In this document: positions 37,686 to 51,926 of the stretch, piece after piece
How the letters are laid out: each line of letters starts with the position of its first letter
How positions within the stretch are numbered: position 1 is the first letter of the stretch
NCBI GenBank assembly: GCA_000349905.1
Contig: KB722742.1
Span: forward strand, 984,354 to 1,048,353
Direction: 5' to 3'
Source of the DNA: Volvariella volvacea V23
Lineage: Eukaryota > Basidiomycota > Agaricomycetes > Agaricales > Pluteaceae
DNA: 64,000 bases
Notes under the pieces: generated by a model
Database searches by the model: none
Told to the model about the DNA's origin: nothing
Seen by the model: the letters and a program-made list of their open reading frames with translations, nothing else
Program-made: the position numbers and the translations under genes

Positions 37686-38938
37686 ATGGCATCCACAAAG
37701 ACTCACACCGCGGCAGCTATCACGGCAGTTGGCAAAGTTGAGGAAATTCAACTCCCCACGATTGCCCCAGGACAGGGCGAGGTCCTCGTCAAGGTCGCCT
37801 ATGGTGCTATGATCCCGTTTGACACGTATCAGTCGGACACAGGATATGCGGTTGTAGGCTATCCCACTGTCTTGGGATTTAGCGTAGGCGGCACAGTTGT
37901 AGAAGTTGGTCCGGGTACCCGAGATCTCAAGGCTGGCGATAGAGTAAGTGCTTCCCAGAGGCGCCTACCAAGTCCTACGATTGTTAATCGACATAGATCG
38001 TCGCATTCTCCTACATCCCTCCGCTAGCCAAAGCGACGCAAGAGTATGCAACTCTTCCACACACCGTGGTTGGCAAGGTATTAGACTTTCACATACCTTG
38101 ATCATGATCTCATGGGCATATTACTTAGATTCCCAATGATCTCCCCTTCGATCAAGCGGCTGCCTTCCCTGACAACTTCGTTTGTGCCTTCTACACCCTG
38201 TTCAATCAACTTAAACTACCTATTCCATCCTCATTTCCATCTACCACCCCTCCACCCAACCCTCATGTACCGATCCTCATCTACGGTGCAGGTTCAACTG
38301 CGGGTCAGTACGCCATTCAACTTCTCAAACTCGCAGGCTACACCAACATCGTCGCAACTGCTTCACCAAGCCATCATGATTACATCACTTCACTTGGTGC
38401 ACACGCTGTAATCGATTACCGATCCCCGTCACTCGAGCAGGAGGTTACAAAGGCCTTTGGTGGAAAGAAAGCCAAAATAGTGCTGGACGCCATTTCCTCC
38501 AGGGCGACGCTGAAGATTATTTCGAAGTTGGTCGATGAGAATGAGGCGACCATGGCGATATTGTTGCCGGTAAAGAAGGGTGAAGGCTTGATTGAACAAT
38601 CAGCCGAGGATTATGTGTTGGCTGTTCCTGAAGGAGATGCAAATCCTCTACCTAAAGGCGTTACGGTCGTTGGCGTGAGGACGTTCCTCTATCAGCAGGT
38701 AATACGCTTCGTCAACTTCTGGCAGGTGAATTTCTCTAATCTTGTACAGGACGAGTATCTGAAGGAAAACTTAATGCCCAAGATTCTACCCAAGCTATTG
38801 GCTGATGGGCTGATTGCACCTAACAAAGTCAGGCTGATGGAGCAAGGCTCCCTCAAAGACCGCGTTCTGGCTGGGTTGGAGCTGCTCAGGACTAATCAGG
38901 TTAGAGGGGAAAAGCTCATAGTCAAGGTCATTCCTTGA
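37686..38938 (+). CDS. MDR-family zinc-independent oxidoreductase (GroES-like)
   Basis: NAD(P)H-dependent medium-chain reductase of the quinone/enoyl reductase type. Exons 37686-37943, 37997-38077, 38129-38698 and 38750-38938 restore one frame of about 365 residues. The N-terminal GroES-like part has GEVLVKVAYGAMIPFDTYQS, GYPTVLGFSVGGTVVEVGPG and KAGDRIVAFSY. The nucleotide-binding part has ILIYGAGSTAGQYAIQLLKL, the GxGxxA-type loop (GAGSTAG), then IVATASPSHHDYITSLGA and KIVLDAISS. The catalytic zinc ligands of alcohol dehydrogenases are absent. Such genes in agaricomycetes include stand-alone reductases and trans-acting enoyl reductases of polyketide clusters. No cluster genes surround this one, so the substrate is unknown. 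Confidence 0.88.
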
Positions 38939-39660
38939 AGCAGACGTCGTATCAATAAGCGTGGACACAAAAGAAAATGCAATTAGTGCCTATTCGAATA
39001 CACTGCACTGAATTATGTATCCATCTTCGGGGTCTTGCAATCACCACGTTCTGCCTTGCCATTCTTTTAGGCGCGTCAGGGTCCAAATCTACAGGTCTGA
39101 CCCTTAACCACTGGCAGGATTGTCAACTTTCTTTCAGGTTTGATATCTACGCAGGCATTTGGCTTGCTTTTGGGGTGGTGCCCGGAAAGGGGGCCTGTAT
39201 GTAATCGTTTCCATCAATTCAGTAGTGTCCGTTTCAGGTACGCTGCAGTCAACTCAACACACAGCAAATAAGTCCATGCAAGGGCACGTTTTCTCGGTAA
39301 TCACAGCAGTGGTGCTGTTTTTCCACTTTGAAGAATTGTATGACCCCCTTTGCGGTGGTGCTGGCAGGGTCCAACCCAACGCACAACTCCAACAGCACAA
39401 TCCCCGCTGATGTATGAAGCTATCTCTTCTTTTGTGGCGTAGAGGGATCCAAGAGTTGTCGCATTGCATTACGGTGAGTGAGTACTGGAATTGATATAAT
39501 TTATAACAATTCTAGCGTGATTTTTTAGAGCTTGCTGTACGAGTGATTCACCTCTTCTGTGGCATATTTTTGTAAGTGACCACTTTATCGCTTTGGCCGA
39601 GTACCGTCGCTTTTACATCCCGCTTGGAGCGATACTTCTGACGTACAGCTGATCTCTGCC
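38939..39660. other. Intergenic region, no supported gene
   Basis: About 720 bases with short open frames only, T-rich in parts. An open frame at 39159-39410 has a hydrophobic start but no recognised exon partner. Confidence 0.45.
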
Positions 39661-39668
39661 GTTCCAAG

Positions 39669-41220
39669 ATGGGAGTACTTCTCGACATTTGGGTTTGAAT
39701 GGGCAATATATACGAAAAGGCGATCATTTCACTGGTCAAACTTGGTTCGTCCTCTGGATTTTTACTGTTGGTATTGGTCAAATATATTTGCCCTTTACAT
39801 TACAGATATACATTGGATCGAGGTTCTGCACCCTCATTGTTTCTTTAGATATGCTATGCGGGTTCAACGCCACACACGAAATCAATTGCCTGGTACGCGC
39901 GATCCCACTGCTAAGTTGGCTCGTTTAAGATAACAGGTCCTACATTTTCCAGGCATGGTGGAAGAGTGTCTTTGTCCGTAACGATGTCTACTTCACGTCG
40001 CGTTTCCTTACTTGGATTTCCTTCGTTGCAAATTTGCTATAGGCGTTTGCCCTTACTGGTCTGGAGCTCGCGACTGCCTTACTTTGTCTTCGCGTGTGAG
40101 CGTTATCGCAAGGGTCTAATTTTAGCATTCTGGTTGATGGCTCTATCAAGCATTGCATTCTGGCAGAGACACCCCGCTGTTCTGGTAATCGTAGGGTTGC
40201 TGTACGGAGGCAATATAGGATGCATGGCATATGGTAACTCCTCCGATACTTCATTCCGGATTCGACGATTCACTAATAGACCCTATGTGGAAGGTGGAAT
40301 CCAGGTAATTCAAACCTTGCACATGTTATCGCATGAACCGTGACACTGGCGTTAGGTGCACTCAGGGTGGGATGACGATGTCACGGGTTGCATGAACAGC
40401 AAAACCCATGCTATACTCCCGGTCGCGAGTCTATTCGTTGTTACAGACTCCGGTCTTTTTTCTCTTATGCTAGTTGGTCTGTGGAGAACACGGTCAACTG
40501 GGTCGCTGTGGGCATTGGCGCGTCGCCAGGTGAGTTAAGTCATTCCTCAGTGTTGCTTCTGCAAGGCGGGTGCGTATGATGGGCTTGCTTGGATGTTCAC
40601 AAAGCGGTTTATAAGGGCATTGTATGGATATTCGCAGCAGTTGTAGTGGAAGCTCCTCTTGTGGTACGTACCATAGTATGTCCCCGTGTTTTCACAAGTC
40701 TAGTTGCCAAATATCTATATTTGTAGATTCTCTTGGTAATGAACTTTAACGGTTGGCTTCTAGCACTTCTGTGGACAGAAAGCATCAATGCTAACTCCTA
40801 GCGGACCAGCAGAACCACTTAATCTGGTATGTGACTGCTGTATGGTCGACACACCCATTGATAATGAAGATGAATACATCCCTTGTAGCTATTTCAAACA
40901 CCATCTGGTAGATATCAGGTTCGAGTGTCGGTGCATTGCTCTAACCATATATTTTGCAGTGATCATCATGTGAGGAGTATTATCAATCAGGAGCTACCAG
41001 GCTGACAGACACTAAAGGGTTATTTGCGCAACCCGGATGTACCGGACTATGATCCTGTTCTCTGAGCGCAACAGAATGGAGTAAGTAAATGCTTGGATCA
41101 CCACTATTTGCAACCTGAACCTATTTTAAACCAGCGGCACGACCGTAGCAGTGACATGGCATTTGCGCAAAATACCAACCCTGGACCATCGACGACAGTG
41201 GAATCGCACCTGCACGACAA
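39669..41220 (+). pseudogene. Fragments of a degenerate membrane-protein gene (uncertain)
   Basis: Several hydrophobic fragments follow one another on the + strand in shifting frames. They include WFVLWIFTVGIGQIYLPFTL (about 39730), SRFLTWISFVANLLYAFALT then GLELATALLCLRV (about 40000-40100), HPAVLVIVGLLYGGN, and KGIVWIFAAVVVEAPLVILL then VMNFNGWLL (about 40610-40760). They suggest a multi-pass protein of six or more helices like the lineage-expanded seven-helix DUF6533/DUF6534 proteins of agaricomycetes. I could not assemble a clean exon chain, because some joins need implausible introns or cross stops. It may be a real intron-rich gene that I failed to splice, or a relic. Confidence 0.3.
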
Positions 41221-41668
41221 TCTACTCATGAGATAAATTGAGGGTAATTCCACTCGATGTCTCTAAACTAATGTCCCTTGCGTGTAGCAGATACGGCATG
41301 GATGAAGATTCTGGTTGTGGGATCCCTTCTTTTACTCCTATATATTTCTCGTGCTTGAGATTGAGAACGAGTACCGGTAGCTGTAGTGGTTGCGCATGTG
41401 GGTAGCAACTATAATACAGATACATTTCTAATTCCCGCAGGACATGTTTCTGAATACATATAGCAGTATCATAAATATGCACCAATAACATGTGATAATA
41501 TCCATCCTATGCGAGCGAATAATTCAAAACGCAGTTTGGAGGGTGAAGTCAAAATATAGCGAAGGATCGTAGTTCGAGCACGAAAACTACATCAAGCGGA
41601 GTGATCCTACAATCAGCACATATCTATAGCACATTCATAAGCGCGACTCGCACTTGTCAACAACACAC
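41221..41668. other. Intergenic, no supported gene
   Basis: About 450 bases downstream of the F-box gene stop. A 90 codon minus-strand open frame has no features. Confidence 0.4.
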
Positions 41669-43221
41669 TTAACCCAACAAATCAACTATCTCAAATCCCT
41701 GCAATCCAGTCCACGTAATATGCTTTCCCTCTGCTTGCAAAAGACGCAAAGCTGCGATGTCCCGTTCGTGGCCATGCATTTCTGTCCTCATGTGAAGCTC
41801 TGCAAACCGCAACCCGTATCGGAATCGCGACTTGATCATGGAAGCCACAAGTCCGTCGACTGTAGTGAAACATCTGTGTAGCATAAGATGTCGTAACGCG
41901 GGAAGGAACACACTCCCGAGGCGTTCTTCGTCGTCATCGTGAATGGTAAGGTGGTGAACTAAGGCGTCCGATATGCGCATATCTTGCAGTTCAAGTCGTT
42001 TTAGCGCCGTTAAGTGTTGTCGTGACTGCTGGAAGAAATCTAAAAAATCCCTTTCCGTCAGTCTTCTGTCTTTAATATCCAGCGAGACAAGAGAACATCC
42101 AGAACGAGAAATCATGTCGCTCAAAACTGGCATGTTCAGAGTCCCGCTTCCACTTCGTATCATCAACTTCTCCATCTGAGGCACGACCAAGTGGTGTAAT
42201 AGGACCAACGAGCCAAGTCCCGATAGATCCAAGGTGCGAAGTGATGGCAGATGAATTAGCGTATCGTCGACCACCAATTCGCTAGTCGGTATCCGGGCGT
42301 TAACGTGCAAGATTTCGAGTCGCTGCAGTCTTGATAAATTATATGCGAGAAACTGCACAGTTTCAGTTCGGCATGTGACCTCCTTGATTTGCGTCCATGG
42401 TGTTGATTCCGGAGGAGGTAGGTTTCGCCAATCTACCGTTCGAAGACGTGTGGAGGCATTGATTGCATCCCATACTCTGTACTGCAGAGAGGGTTCCCAC
42501 TGAGCTAACCATAAAGTCGCTGATTCCAGATTTCGAGGGACGGGAAGGGATACTAACGGTTCGCGGGGAGACTCGTCTTGAAGATAGAACCGAATACTCT
42601 GCCACCGATCAACATAAGATATGAACAGCCTGAGTATTTCGGCAGTGGAGAAATATTCCTCTTCTGATAGGTCATCTTCAGCATTCTGATAGAGACCCAA
42701 TGTCAAGGGACACCTTTCCCCTGTGCGTATGAGCCACAATTCAACTAGTCGTACGTGGCGGGTTTCGGGGAAGTAAACCGAAATCGTAGACCAAGAAGTC
42801 GGCATACTAGTGGAGATGAAATGACGCCAAGCTCTGCAGACATGACCAAGTCTCATGATAGGAAAAAGTTGCATCAGAGCCGTAGACCGTGATGGATAGC
42901 AGGTGGGATCATTGGCGTAGCTGAATATGCTGATCAGCAGTTCCGCTGGGAGCAGGTGAAATGGTGTAGCGTCCGTGCTCAGATGCTGCAGCGAGGTTGC
43001 AATGGCATCTGTATCATCACTATTGGTTATAGACGCCTCGGCGCTTCCTAGTGCTGTGCGTTCACTAGGGCAACTTTGGGCCAGCTCACTGGCTTGCCAC
43101 GAAGATGATGAGAGGTGCTTCCTCCAGAACTGCAGCTCTGCAAGAGACCCTAAACCTACTCAGTTCTCGGCAAAAGCATCGGACAACTAGGTGCGGTACC
43201 TGTTGTGGGCTGAAATGCCAT
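41669..43221 (-). CDS. F-box/LRR-like protein
   Basis: The ATG at 43219-43221 gives MAFQPTT on a 22 base exon (43200-43221). A 62 base intron (43138-43199) restores frame to ELQFWRKHLSSSSWQASELA. The F-box is FHLLPAELLISIFSYANDP, with MRLGHVCRAWRHFISTSMPT as its second half. After it come irregular leucine-rich strands such as LRTVDWRNLPPPES, LPSLRTLDLSGLGSLVLLHH and LKRLELQDMRISDALVHHL, ending EIVDLLG at 41669. About 490 residues with one intron fits the agaricomycete F-box expansion, probably substrate receptors of SCF ligases. Unlike the 23-24.7 kb member, this one reads cleanly. Confidence 0.82.
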
Positions 43222-44002
43222 TTGATGGGATTGGCTCTCAGAGGAGTCAAAGGACGAAGACTGAGTATCGCTGAGTACTGAGTCCAAACTTGGTTAATCA
43301 TACAACCGGCAATGCCCGCAAGAATTCACACACCACCGAGGGGCGTAGCAACTTTGGCGCACAATTCAGACCACATTGGTGTTAAACAAACTGTGCGACG
43401 CCAATGGTATGAAAGGATGCAGCAGGTGTGTGATTTAAACCCACTGAGTGAGGACACTTCAGCGCCTGCCTGTCTGTGGTATATTTCTCTGCGTTCAGAG
43501 GCTATTATCAGCGTGTACTCAGTGGATCTTCGTTGCGTGCACCTCTTGGCGAGTTCATTGCATCATATTTGTATCGCTTTTACTGACTAAAGCACGCTCA
43601 GCAATGGATAACCCCCACAATCTTACCCACCGGGTTTGACGCAAGCAATCCACTGTTGGTTTAGTAATTTAGCTCTCGCCTGATAAGATACTTGTTCTTA
43701 TAGCACATTCAAATACTCCTAACATTTCTATATAATCTATCCTCCTTGGTTATTCGCTGCCCACATCACTCGTCATCTCATTATACCGTCATGTACGTTC
43801 GCAGTTTTAGAGAATTTCTTCCGATCATCTCGTCACAGCATTCAATGAGACGTACTTTCATCCGCGTTGTTATTTTGAACAAAGAGACTAGTGCATAACT
43901 CGCAGCAAAATACAATAAACTTGAAATGCGATGACGCCAAATAACGTGAAAGCAAGCCCACTATTACCTCTCCATCGTCAACACATGATTACTATAAGCA
44001 GC
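43222..44002. other. Intergenic, promoter of F-box gene and FIP1 3' side
   Basis: About 780 bases. A TATATAATCTATCC element near 43731 and short open frames on the + strand occur, none with family features. No RNA gene is seen. Confidence 0.45.
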
Positions 44003-46727
44003 TCATCGCCTCTTCGATCCCCTGTCATCCGGCCCAGGTGAGTTCCTTCGTTTCCTAGAAGTAATCAGAGGCGAATTAGTTCCCAGAGTCTCAAAGCGTG
44101 ATGGGTAAATGAAAGAACAAGCAAAACAGCGGGTAGACGGTACAATAGAGTTCCAAATCGCCAAATACGACTTACCGACTCGAGCTTCGGTCTTCAGGCT
44201 CGCCACTCGAGGTTCTCCCGCCGCTTCCACCAAGTTCTTTGCCACCGGAAGAGCTCCCACCACCACCGCCATAATCGAGGCCATCAACAGCAGGTCCGTT
44301 GTTATCCCGATCCTTATATTTGTTCTGATTTCGTGGACCTGTGGGTACGTTTGGCGGTAGAGGAGAAGCGGGCCTCGGGATTGATGGAGGTGCTGTATGT
44401 AGGTGATGATATGGATATATACGCGAGTATATGCGCAATTGCAAAACGGTTCGTGGGCGAGATCCGAAACAAGAGGAATGGAAAAGGTTATCAAGCAGCA
44501 GAAATTGGCTAGAAAATGGGGATAAACGTACCACCACCATCATACATTCCTCTTCCGCGCCCTCTTCCCGGGAAACCTCGCCCACGTAAGCCTGCACCTG
44601 GTGGCATAGCACGCCCTCTAAATGGAACAGGTGTTCCACCTCTTGCACCCGGTCCAGGAGTCACAGATCCAGGGACTTCCATATTCTGATACATTGGTTG
44701 TCCCATAGCATTTTGCTCCTAACATCGCGCAAAAAGGGAAACAATAGAAACACGACCCAGTGCGGTGGGCATCAAGAGAGGCAGAAAAGCCATACCCGGG
44801 GAGAGAGGAACCGATCGGGAGAAGAATAGAGTCATTTCTCTAATAGAATTCATGCAACGAGCCGATGTAACGAACCTGCATAGCAGCAAAGTCACCTCCC
44901 ATACCCATAGCCATCAGATTAGGACCTCCGGGACCAGCTGAGAATCCATCCTGCATCATTGGAACACCCGCTCCAACCTGCTCTGGCGTGGCATTTCCTC
45001 CAACCCCGACACCCCCTTGAGCTGCTTGTCCGTCTACTCCCATTTGCATCATAGGATTACCCATGCCCATGTCACCATTCATGCCCATTCCCATTGGGCC
45101 CATCATTGACATGTCCATCATTACGCCAGGGTTCATCATGGCCGCTGCATTCGTGCCAGCCCCGTTCATCATGGCTGTTGCACCCGTCATGACCATCTGT
45201 CGGACCTCTGGGGGTAGCGCAGTCAGCTGCTCTTCTGGCATACCGGCAAAGTTCTGTCACGGGACAAATACACCCGGTTATTTGTAGAAACGAGAAAGCA
45301 AACAGGAAACTCACGATGACATTTGTCTTCAACACATTAGCCATATCTCCCAAATCCCTCCGTCGATAGCAATATGCCTCCCAAGATATTTCATCAAACC
45401 CGTAATTGAACCAATCGCTGATATCCGAACCAGGTCTCCGCCACGGTTTTTCAGCCAGCGCATTTATATCCGTCTCGAATATAGATCTCCCGTCAAAAAC
45501 CCCAGGTATTGTAGGGTCAATTGCGGGATGAGATGGTGGAGCTGTTACAGGCGGGAGTTTGGATGTGTCTACGCCATCGGCGATGGAATTTGCGGTGTCA
45601 GTCGCAGAATGTTGCGCTTGTTGTTGGGTCGAGTGTGGGTGATTTGCGGGAGCGGTGGGGATGGGCTGATGAGGTTGAGCAGCAGCTTGTATCGCGGATT
45701 TTGCCGCTGCGATCGCGTCCCCTCGTTGTATTGGAGTGTATTCTGTCGTGAGGGATGGCTGGGGTCCTGTAAATCATGTTATTTGTAAACTCGTTGGGCA
45801 CACATGCTCAATAGCGCAGATAGTGAACTAACCTTTAGGTATTGAGCTTGCTGTTCGATTTTTGGGGACATTTTGTCTAGGCGATCTGATGAGTACGAAC
45901 GTGCCAGCGTTGAGGAGCGTTTCGCTCACCGGAAGTCAAGGGAACGTGAAACGGGTTGCATTATGATTTCTACATCATCCTAGCATAGGTTCCCCATGTG
46001 AGCAGCTGCAGTGCAGAGGTAGGCTTTGACACTCACCTCGTCATCACTATCCTCCGGAGGCTCGTCCTCTTCCTCCTCCTGCTCCACCACGCCGTCCTTG
46101 TCCTCCTGATCTTCATCCAACGCACTAGCTGCGACCTCGGCTTCTAGGCGTGCCACGACACCATTGGACGGCTTGCTCTGCTCAAGTGACAGCCTGCATA
46201 AGAATAGAGAAGCAACAGATTGCCGAATTCAATGAGACTCGGCCAGCCAACGACAACTTTGTGCAAGACTCACGGTTGAGGCACTAACAAATCACGCGCA
46301 ACAAGGTCAAAAAATATGTCATTCAAGCGGGTAAAGAGGAACAGGCAGTGAACAAGAGCACGATGTCGGGCTCGTCGGGGAGGGTGGATATATAACACGT
46401 CTTCCAACTTATTTCTTACCAGAGGTAGGTGGTGGCGATGGTGCTAGCTTGGTTTCAACGGCAGCTGAGGAGCCATACAAGAATTCGTCGTCGTCATCCC
46501 TGCTCTCATCGATATTAGCGCCTGTACTCCCAGAGGTAACTGCACCAAACACACATGACTGCTTGGTTCATTGTCGAGACCGGGTCGTGCACACGGGAAA
46601 GTCGAGGTGAAGATGCTTTGCGTGACCGCGGCTTTGTGTCACACTCGAGTCGTGACTGACTCTCATCGCAGACTTCCAACTTCCGAACCTTTGCGACCAA
46701 TTGCGGCCAGGGTGGATACACATTCAT
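44003..46727 (-). CDS. FIP1: Pre-mRNA 3' end processing factor FIP1
   Basis: Subunit of the cleavage and polyadenylation factor that tethers poly(A) polymerase. The diagnostic Fip1 motif is encoded at about 45360-45470: KPWRRPGSDISDWFNYGFDE followed by WEAYCYRRRDLG. Upstream exons are acidic (about 46030-46200) and include DESRDDDDEFLYGSS (about 46470-46520). My best start is the ATG at 46725-46727 (MN), spliced to SCVFGAVTSGSTG through an intron ending CAAGCAG. That first exon is uncertain. After the Fip1 motif the protein has a striking Met/Gly-rich stretch (about 44880-45200), then RGRGRGMYDGG-type RGG sequence (44520-44700) and an arginine-rich tail ending KRRNSPGPDDRGSKRR. The RGG and RD-like tail is normal for Fip1. 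The Met-rich part is unusual. Confidence 0.85.
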
Positions 46728-47613
46728 CCACGACGATCCTTGTCAGCTCTGCAAGACAACATCGGCAATTTCACCCGAATTATCCTCTTCCGCTTCACCC
46801 TCCCAACTAAGAATTAGGTCAAGAGTAAGAATCAGAGCATCCTGACAGACGGGCAATCCAGGATTCCCTCGCAAAAAGGCCAGGAATCCAGCACCAGATG
46901 CCCGCGAAGAGGCTCGCTACAGTTTGCGATAACACTGGTGTGGAGCTATCGTTAATAATTTCATTCGATTACTGGACAAGGAGGTAAGCAGAAAACGTCA
47001 GGATTTCCGTCTATGTACGTAGTTCGCGATACAATCCTGGGAAGGACAATCTCTTGTATATAATAAAGCACATGTGCACGTTCCAAGACCAGACCTTCCC
47101 TCCACGGCAGACCTGGTCGTAAGTTGTCGTAGTGCATGAACTGGATAAGCAGATCAGAGTCAAAGTCTGCTCGTTCAGCTCTAATAACTACGCGGCCTCT
47201 AGCCTCTAGCATCGTCTAGTGCGAGCGTTCGAGGGGTGTGATGAAAATGGCAGGACGGGTGGATAGCAAATTCCAGGTGCTCTGGTACAAGAGGCCTAAA
47301 ACTGCTTGTGGATGGGCAGAAAAAATCTAGTTCGGGAAGGCGCCGGTAACGGCTGGTGGGGACCACCCCAAGTACCTCTGGACTCTAACCTACCAAATAT
47401 CGAGCCCGCTTTCTGGCCCGGAATGTACCGAGTACTGGGAATACCATTTCACAATACACTTCCGGGGTGATCCTGACTGGAAGAACAACCGCTTTCCATG
47501 CCATGTATAATGGAATGAGTGAAGAGCCTGTTGGTTGAACAACACGTCGCCACCCCATGATATATTTTGAGAGATGCTATAGGATATCTTTTAATGTTAA
47601 GTCTCATCTAAAT
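46728..47613. other. Intergenic, upstream of FIP1
   Basis: About 885 bases. A minus-strand open frame at 46961-47212 (83 codons) has no start context, motif or exon partner. I see no supported gene. Confidence 0.4.
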
Positions 47614-49009
47614 CTAGAACTTGAAGACCTGAGAATCGCACATATTAAGCACAATTACCAGTATGCAACAAAGAGAAGACGTACCTGGTCCTCCGTATAG
47701 CCAAGCTCCTTCAGTATACCACCAAGCTCTCCTTGCTTGAACCCTGCCTTCTTTCCGGCGACTGCAGCGACTTGTCCAGGAGGACCTGCAGTTCAAAGAG
47801 TCACTCAACCGTCCAGAGAAGATACATGACCACAACATACCGCAAACGAAGACCTTTACTTTCTCTCCAAGAGAAGCAGGAGCTACGTATTGCTTGATTA
47901 TATCCTTGGTGATGAAACCAGAGGGTCCTGCAGTATCTTATCAAGACATTGCTAAATGGAGCCCAGTAAAGTACGCACCAGTCCACTTCTCGTCGGGCTT
48001 ATCAACAAGGTAGACGGTGTTGAAGGTCTTGGGGTATTTCTTTTGCAGCGCATCAAGCTCTTCGCGGAGCAGGATATCTTTCTCGCTGATGTTGGAGAAC
48101 AGCAGGGTGAACTTGGTCTTGTTGGACGGATCAGCCAGGGCATGGGTGAGGACTTGGTATAGAGGTGTGCTGGGGTAGCGGTCAGGCAGACGCTTGCAGA
48201 TGCATACAGTGCTTCTTACATTCCAGTGCCTCCGCCAATTAACGCGACCTCGTCAAACTCGTTGGCTGCAAGAGGGTCAGCTCGGCAGTGGGAACGCAAT
48301 GGCACGTGCCGCACCTTTGTAAGGGAACTTGGGAATGGGGCCCTTTATGGCCAGGGTATCTCCTTCCTAGCAGCGCATACATACATTTATTACGAGACTC
48401 AAGAGCAGGGTTGGCTTACCTTGAGGCTGTGGATGTGTTTGGAAGCATTCCCGTTGTCGTACTGCTTGATCAAGAACTCGATTTCTCCCTTGACGTCGGG
48501 CTGTGAGATGGGGGTGTATGGTCGAACAATCGGCCTGTCCTTGCTGTCCTTCAGGGCTTCGGGATCGGAGGCGCGAACAACCACACAGGAAGCCACGGGA
48601 AGTAGCGAGGCTTCGTTATTGGGGATTTCAAATACGAATCTGATTACATGAGAGCGCGTAATCAGGGATTGGTCAAGGCCCAACTCACTTGGACGTGTTG
48701 TGATTGTAGGGAACGACCTTCTTGAGCTTAAAGTCGATGAACTGCTCTGGGTCAAAGGGGCTCTTGGTCTGGGGAGGGACGGCGTGCTTTTGGTTGTAGT
48801 CGAGGTACCAGTATGCGCCCATGCCGGCAGCGCCTGCACCGAGAAGGTAGAATGGGAGGTTGGAGGAGCGCTTTGGTGCAGAGCCAGCTGCAGACGTGGC
48901 ATAGCGACGGGTGTTCGCTGCCTGGAGCGGACGGTCAGCGTCGATGGAGGCACGACGGGCGGGGACGTACGAGAGCGCGGGCAGCTACGAGGCCTCTGAG
49001 GACGGACAT
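47614..49009 (-). CDS. MCR1: NADH-cytochrome b5 reductase, mitochondrial (Mcr1-like)
   Basis: FAD enzyme of the mitochondrial outer membrane and intermembrane space that passes electrons from NADH to cytochrome b5 or ergosterol-synthesis acceptors. The ATG at 49007-49009 gives MSVLRGLVAARALSYVPARR. After an intron, SNLPFYLLGAGAAGMGAYWY supplies the presequence and membrane anchor, as in Mcr1. The FAD domain has RPIVRPYTPISQPDVKGEIE, the RxYT motif, then HIHSLKEGDTLAIKGPIPKF. The NADH domain has a GGGTG loop (about 48240), KFTLLFSNISEKDILLREEL and VFVCGPPGQVAAVAGKK, ending DQVFKF at 47614. Five to seven short introns. All cofactor motifs are intact. Confidence 0.92.
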
Positions 49010-49282
49010 GGTTGACCAAACGAAGGGGTGACAAATGATGGATGCACTCGGGTGCCAATCAGCGGCAACGCATTACGTCATCGCACACCCAGCGAGGCTC
49101 AGCGAGAAGCGTAAATGGCTAATGCTAAATGTGCGGGCAGGGACTGGCTGAAAAAGCGATATCGATCAGGAGACAAGTGATCTATTGTCGTCCATTTATA
49201 AGGCACAAACAACCCTCGCCTTTCCGCGGCACCAAGCCTTCCCATACCCTCTCTCCACCTCCACCCCCCTCCGCTGCGCACA

Positions 49283-51057
<1,775 letters not shown>

Positions 51058-51926
51058 TACCTCGTCTACGCATCCCTACCCATATCCACCCTCTTGATTT
51101 GAGTCGATTCGGATCGTTTGTCGCCCGGCCTTGTATCACGATTAGGTCCCCCCCTCATGTTTGTGTACTCTCGTTGGTTCCCGAATAACTGCAATGTATT
51201 GGTTCCTGATGGTGTGTTCATAATACTACAATTTAAACACGACTGTTGTTTTCTATTGTGGTTGATGTACGTATCCGTTTTGGACATGGTTTGTGCACTC
51301 CCCGTTTATGTTGTAATTTTTTTCTGCGGATTGCTGCTAGCGCTCAGGTTGGAATTTATTTCTTACTTACTTAGAAGTATCAATGCAAGTCTCTGATGTT
51401 TTGATGTTGGATTCTGAGGTGCTTAGTGATCGCGTATTCGACCACTTGGCGCCGCGGAGTTGCACTCGTCCAATCAAGAAACCTTAACGTTCGTGGACAT
51501 GCGTGTGGGTGGTACCACCCATTGATAGTATGGCTCCTTTCTTTTTGTGGTTACGGTCGTACTAGCGGCGGCGGCGGCAACGAAGCTCCAAACCCTACGT
51601 GAATGCGGCGTACTGCCAACCCATCATCGCAGGAATTTGGCGCAAATTGCTTCCTTTACACTCGGTACTTCCGTATCTGCATTTCTCCCTAGTTTCCAGC
51701 TTTGCTTCTTGCTAGTGTAGGGCTTTGTACGGCAACAGAACCGGGGGGAAGGAGGTGTGGTGATAGAGCACGAGAAGGCGCTTGGGCGATAAGGGCTGCG
51801 GATCCGTCTCTCTCGAGGTGGTGTATATGGATTGGGAGGTGGAGGAGAGCGGGGCTTCCTCTCATCCCTCTCCTTCCCTATTCTATTACACGCCCTTGCA
51901 TGGTCTGCATTATACTTGGGAACGAT
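51058..51926. other. Intergenic downstream of HOG1
   Basis: About 870 bases with T-rich 3' UTR-like sequence, a short GGCGGCGGCGGC tract near 51566 and the GH17 gene promoter. The long open frame running into the GH17 exon from 51702 is likely fortuitous upstream sequence. Confidence 0.45.

Noticed and set aside
37686..38938. Polyketide cluster enoyl reductase role for the MDR gene
   Set aside because: No polyketide synthase or other secondary-metabolism genes lie in the window.
46961..47212. 83 codon minus-strand open frame upstream of FIP1
   Set aside because: No ATG context, motif or exon partner could be found; it may be chance.
51702..51926. In-frame extension of the GH17 first exon to 51702
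   Set aside because: The later ATG at 51927 gives a clean signal peptide; the extension is charged and Gly-rich and would bury it.
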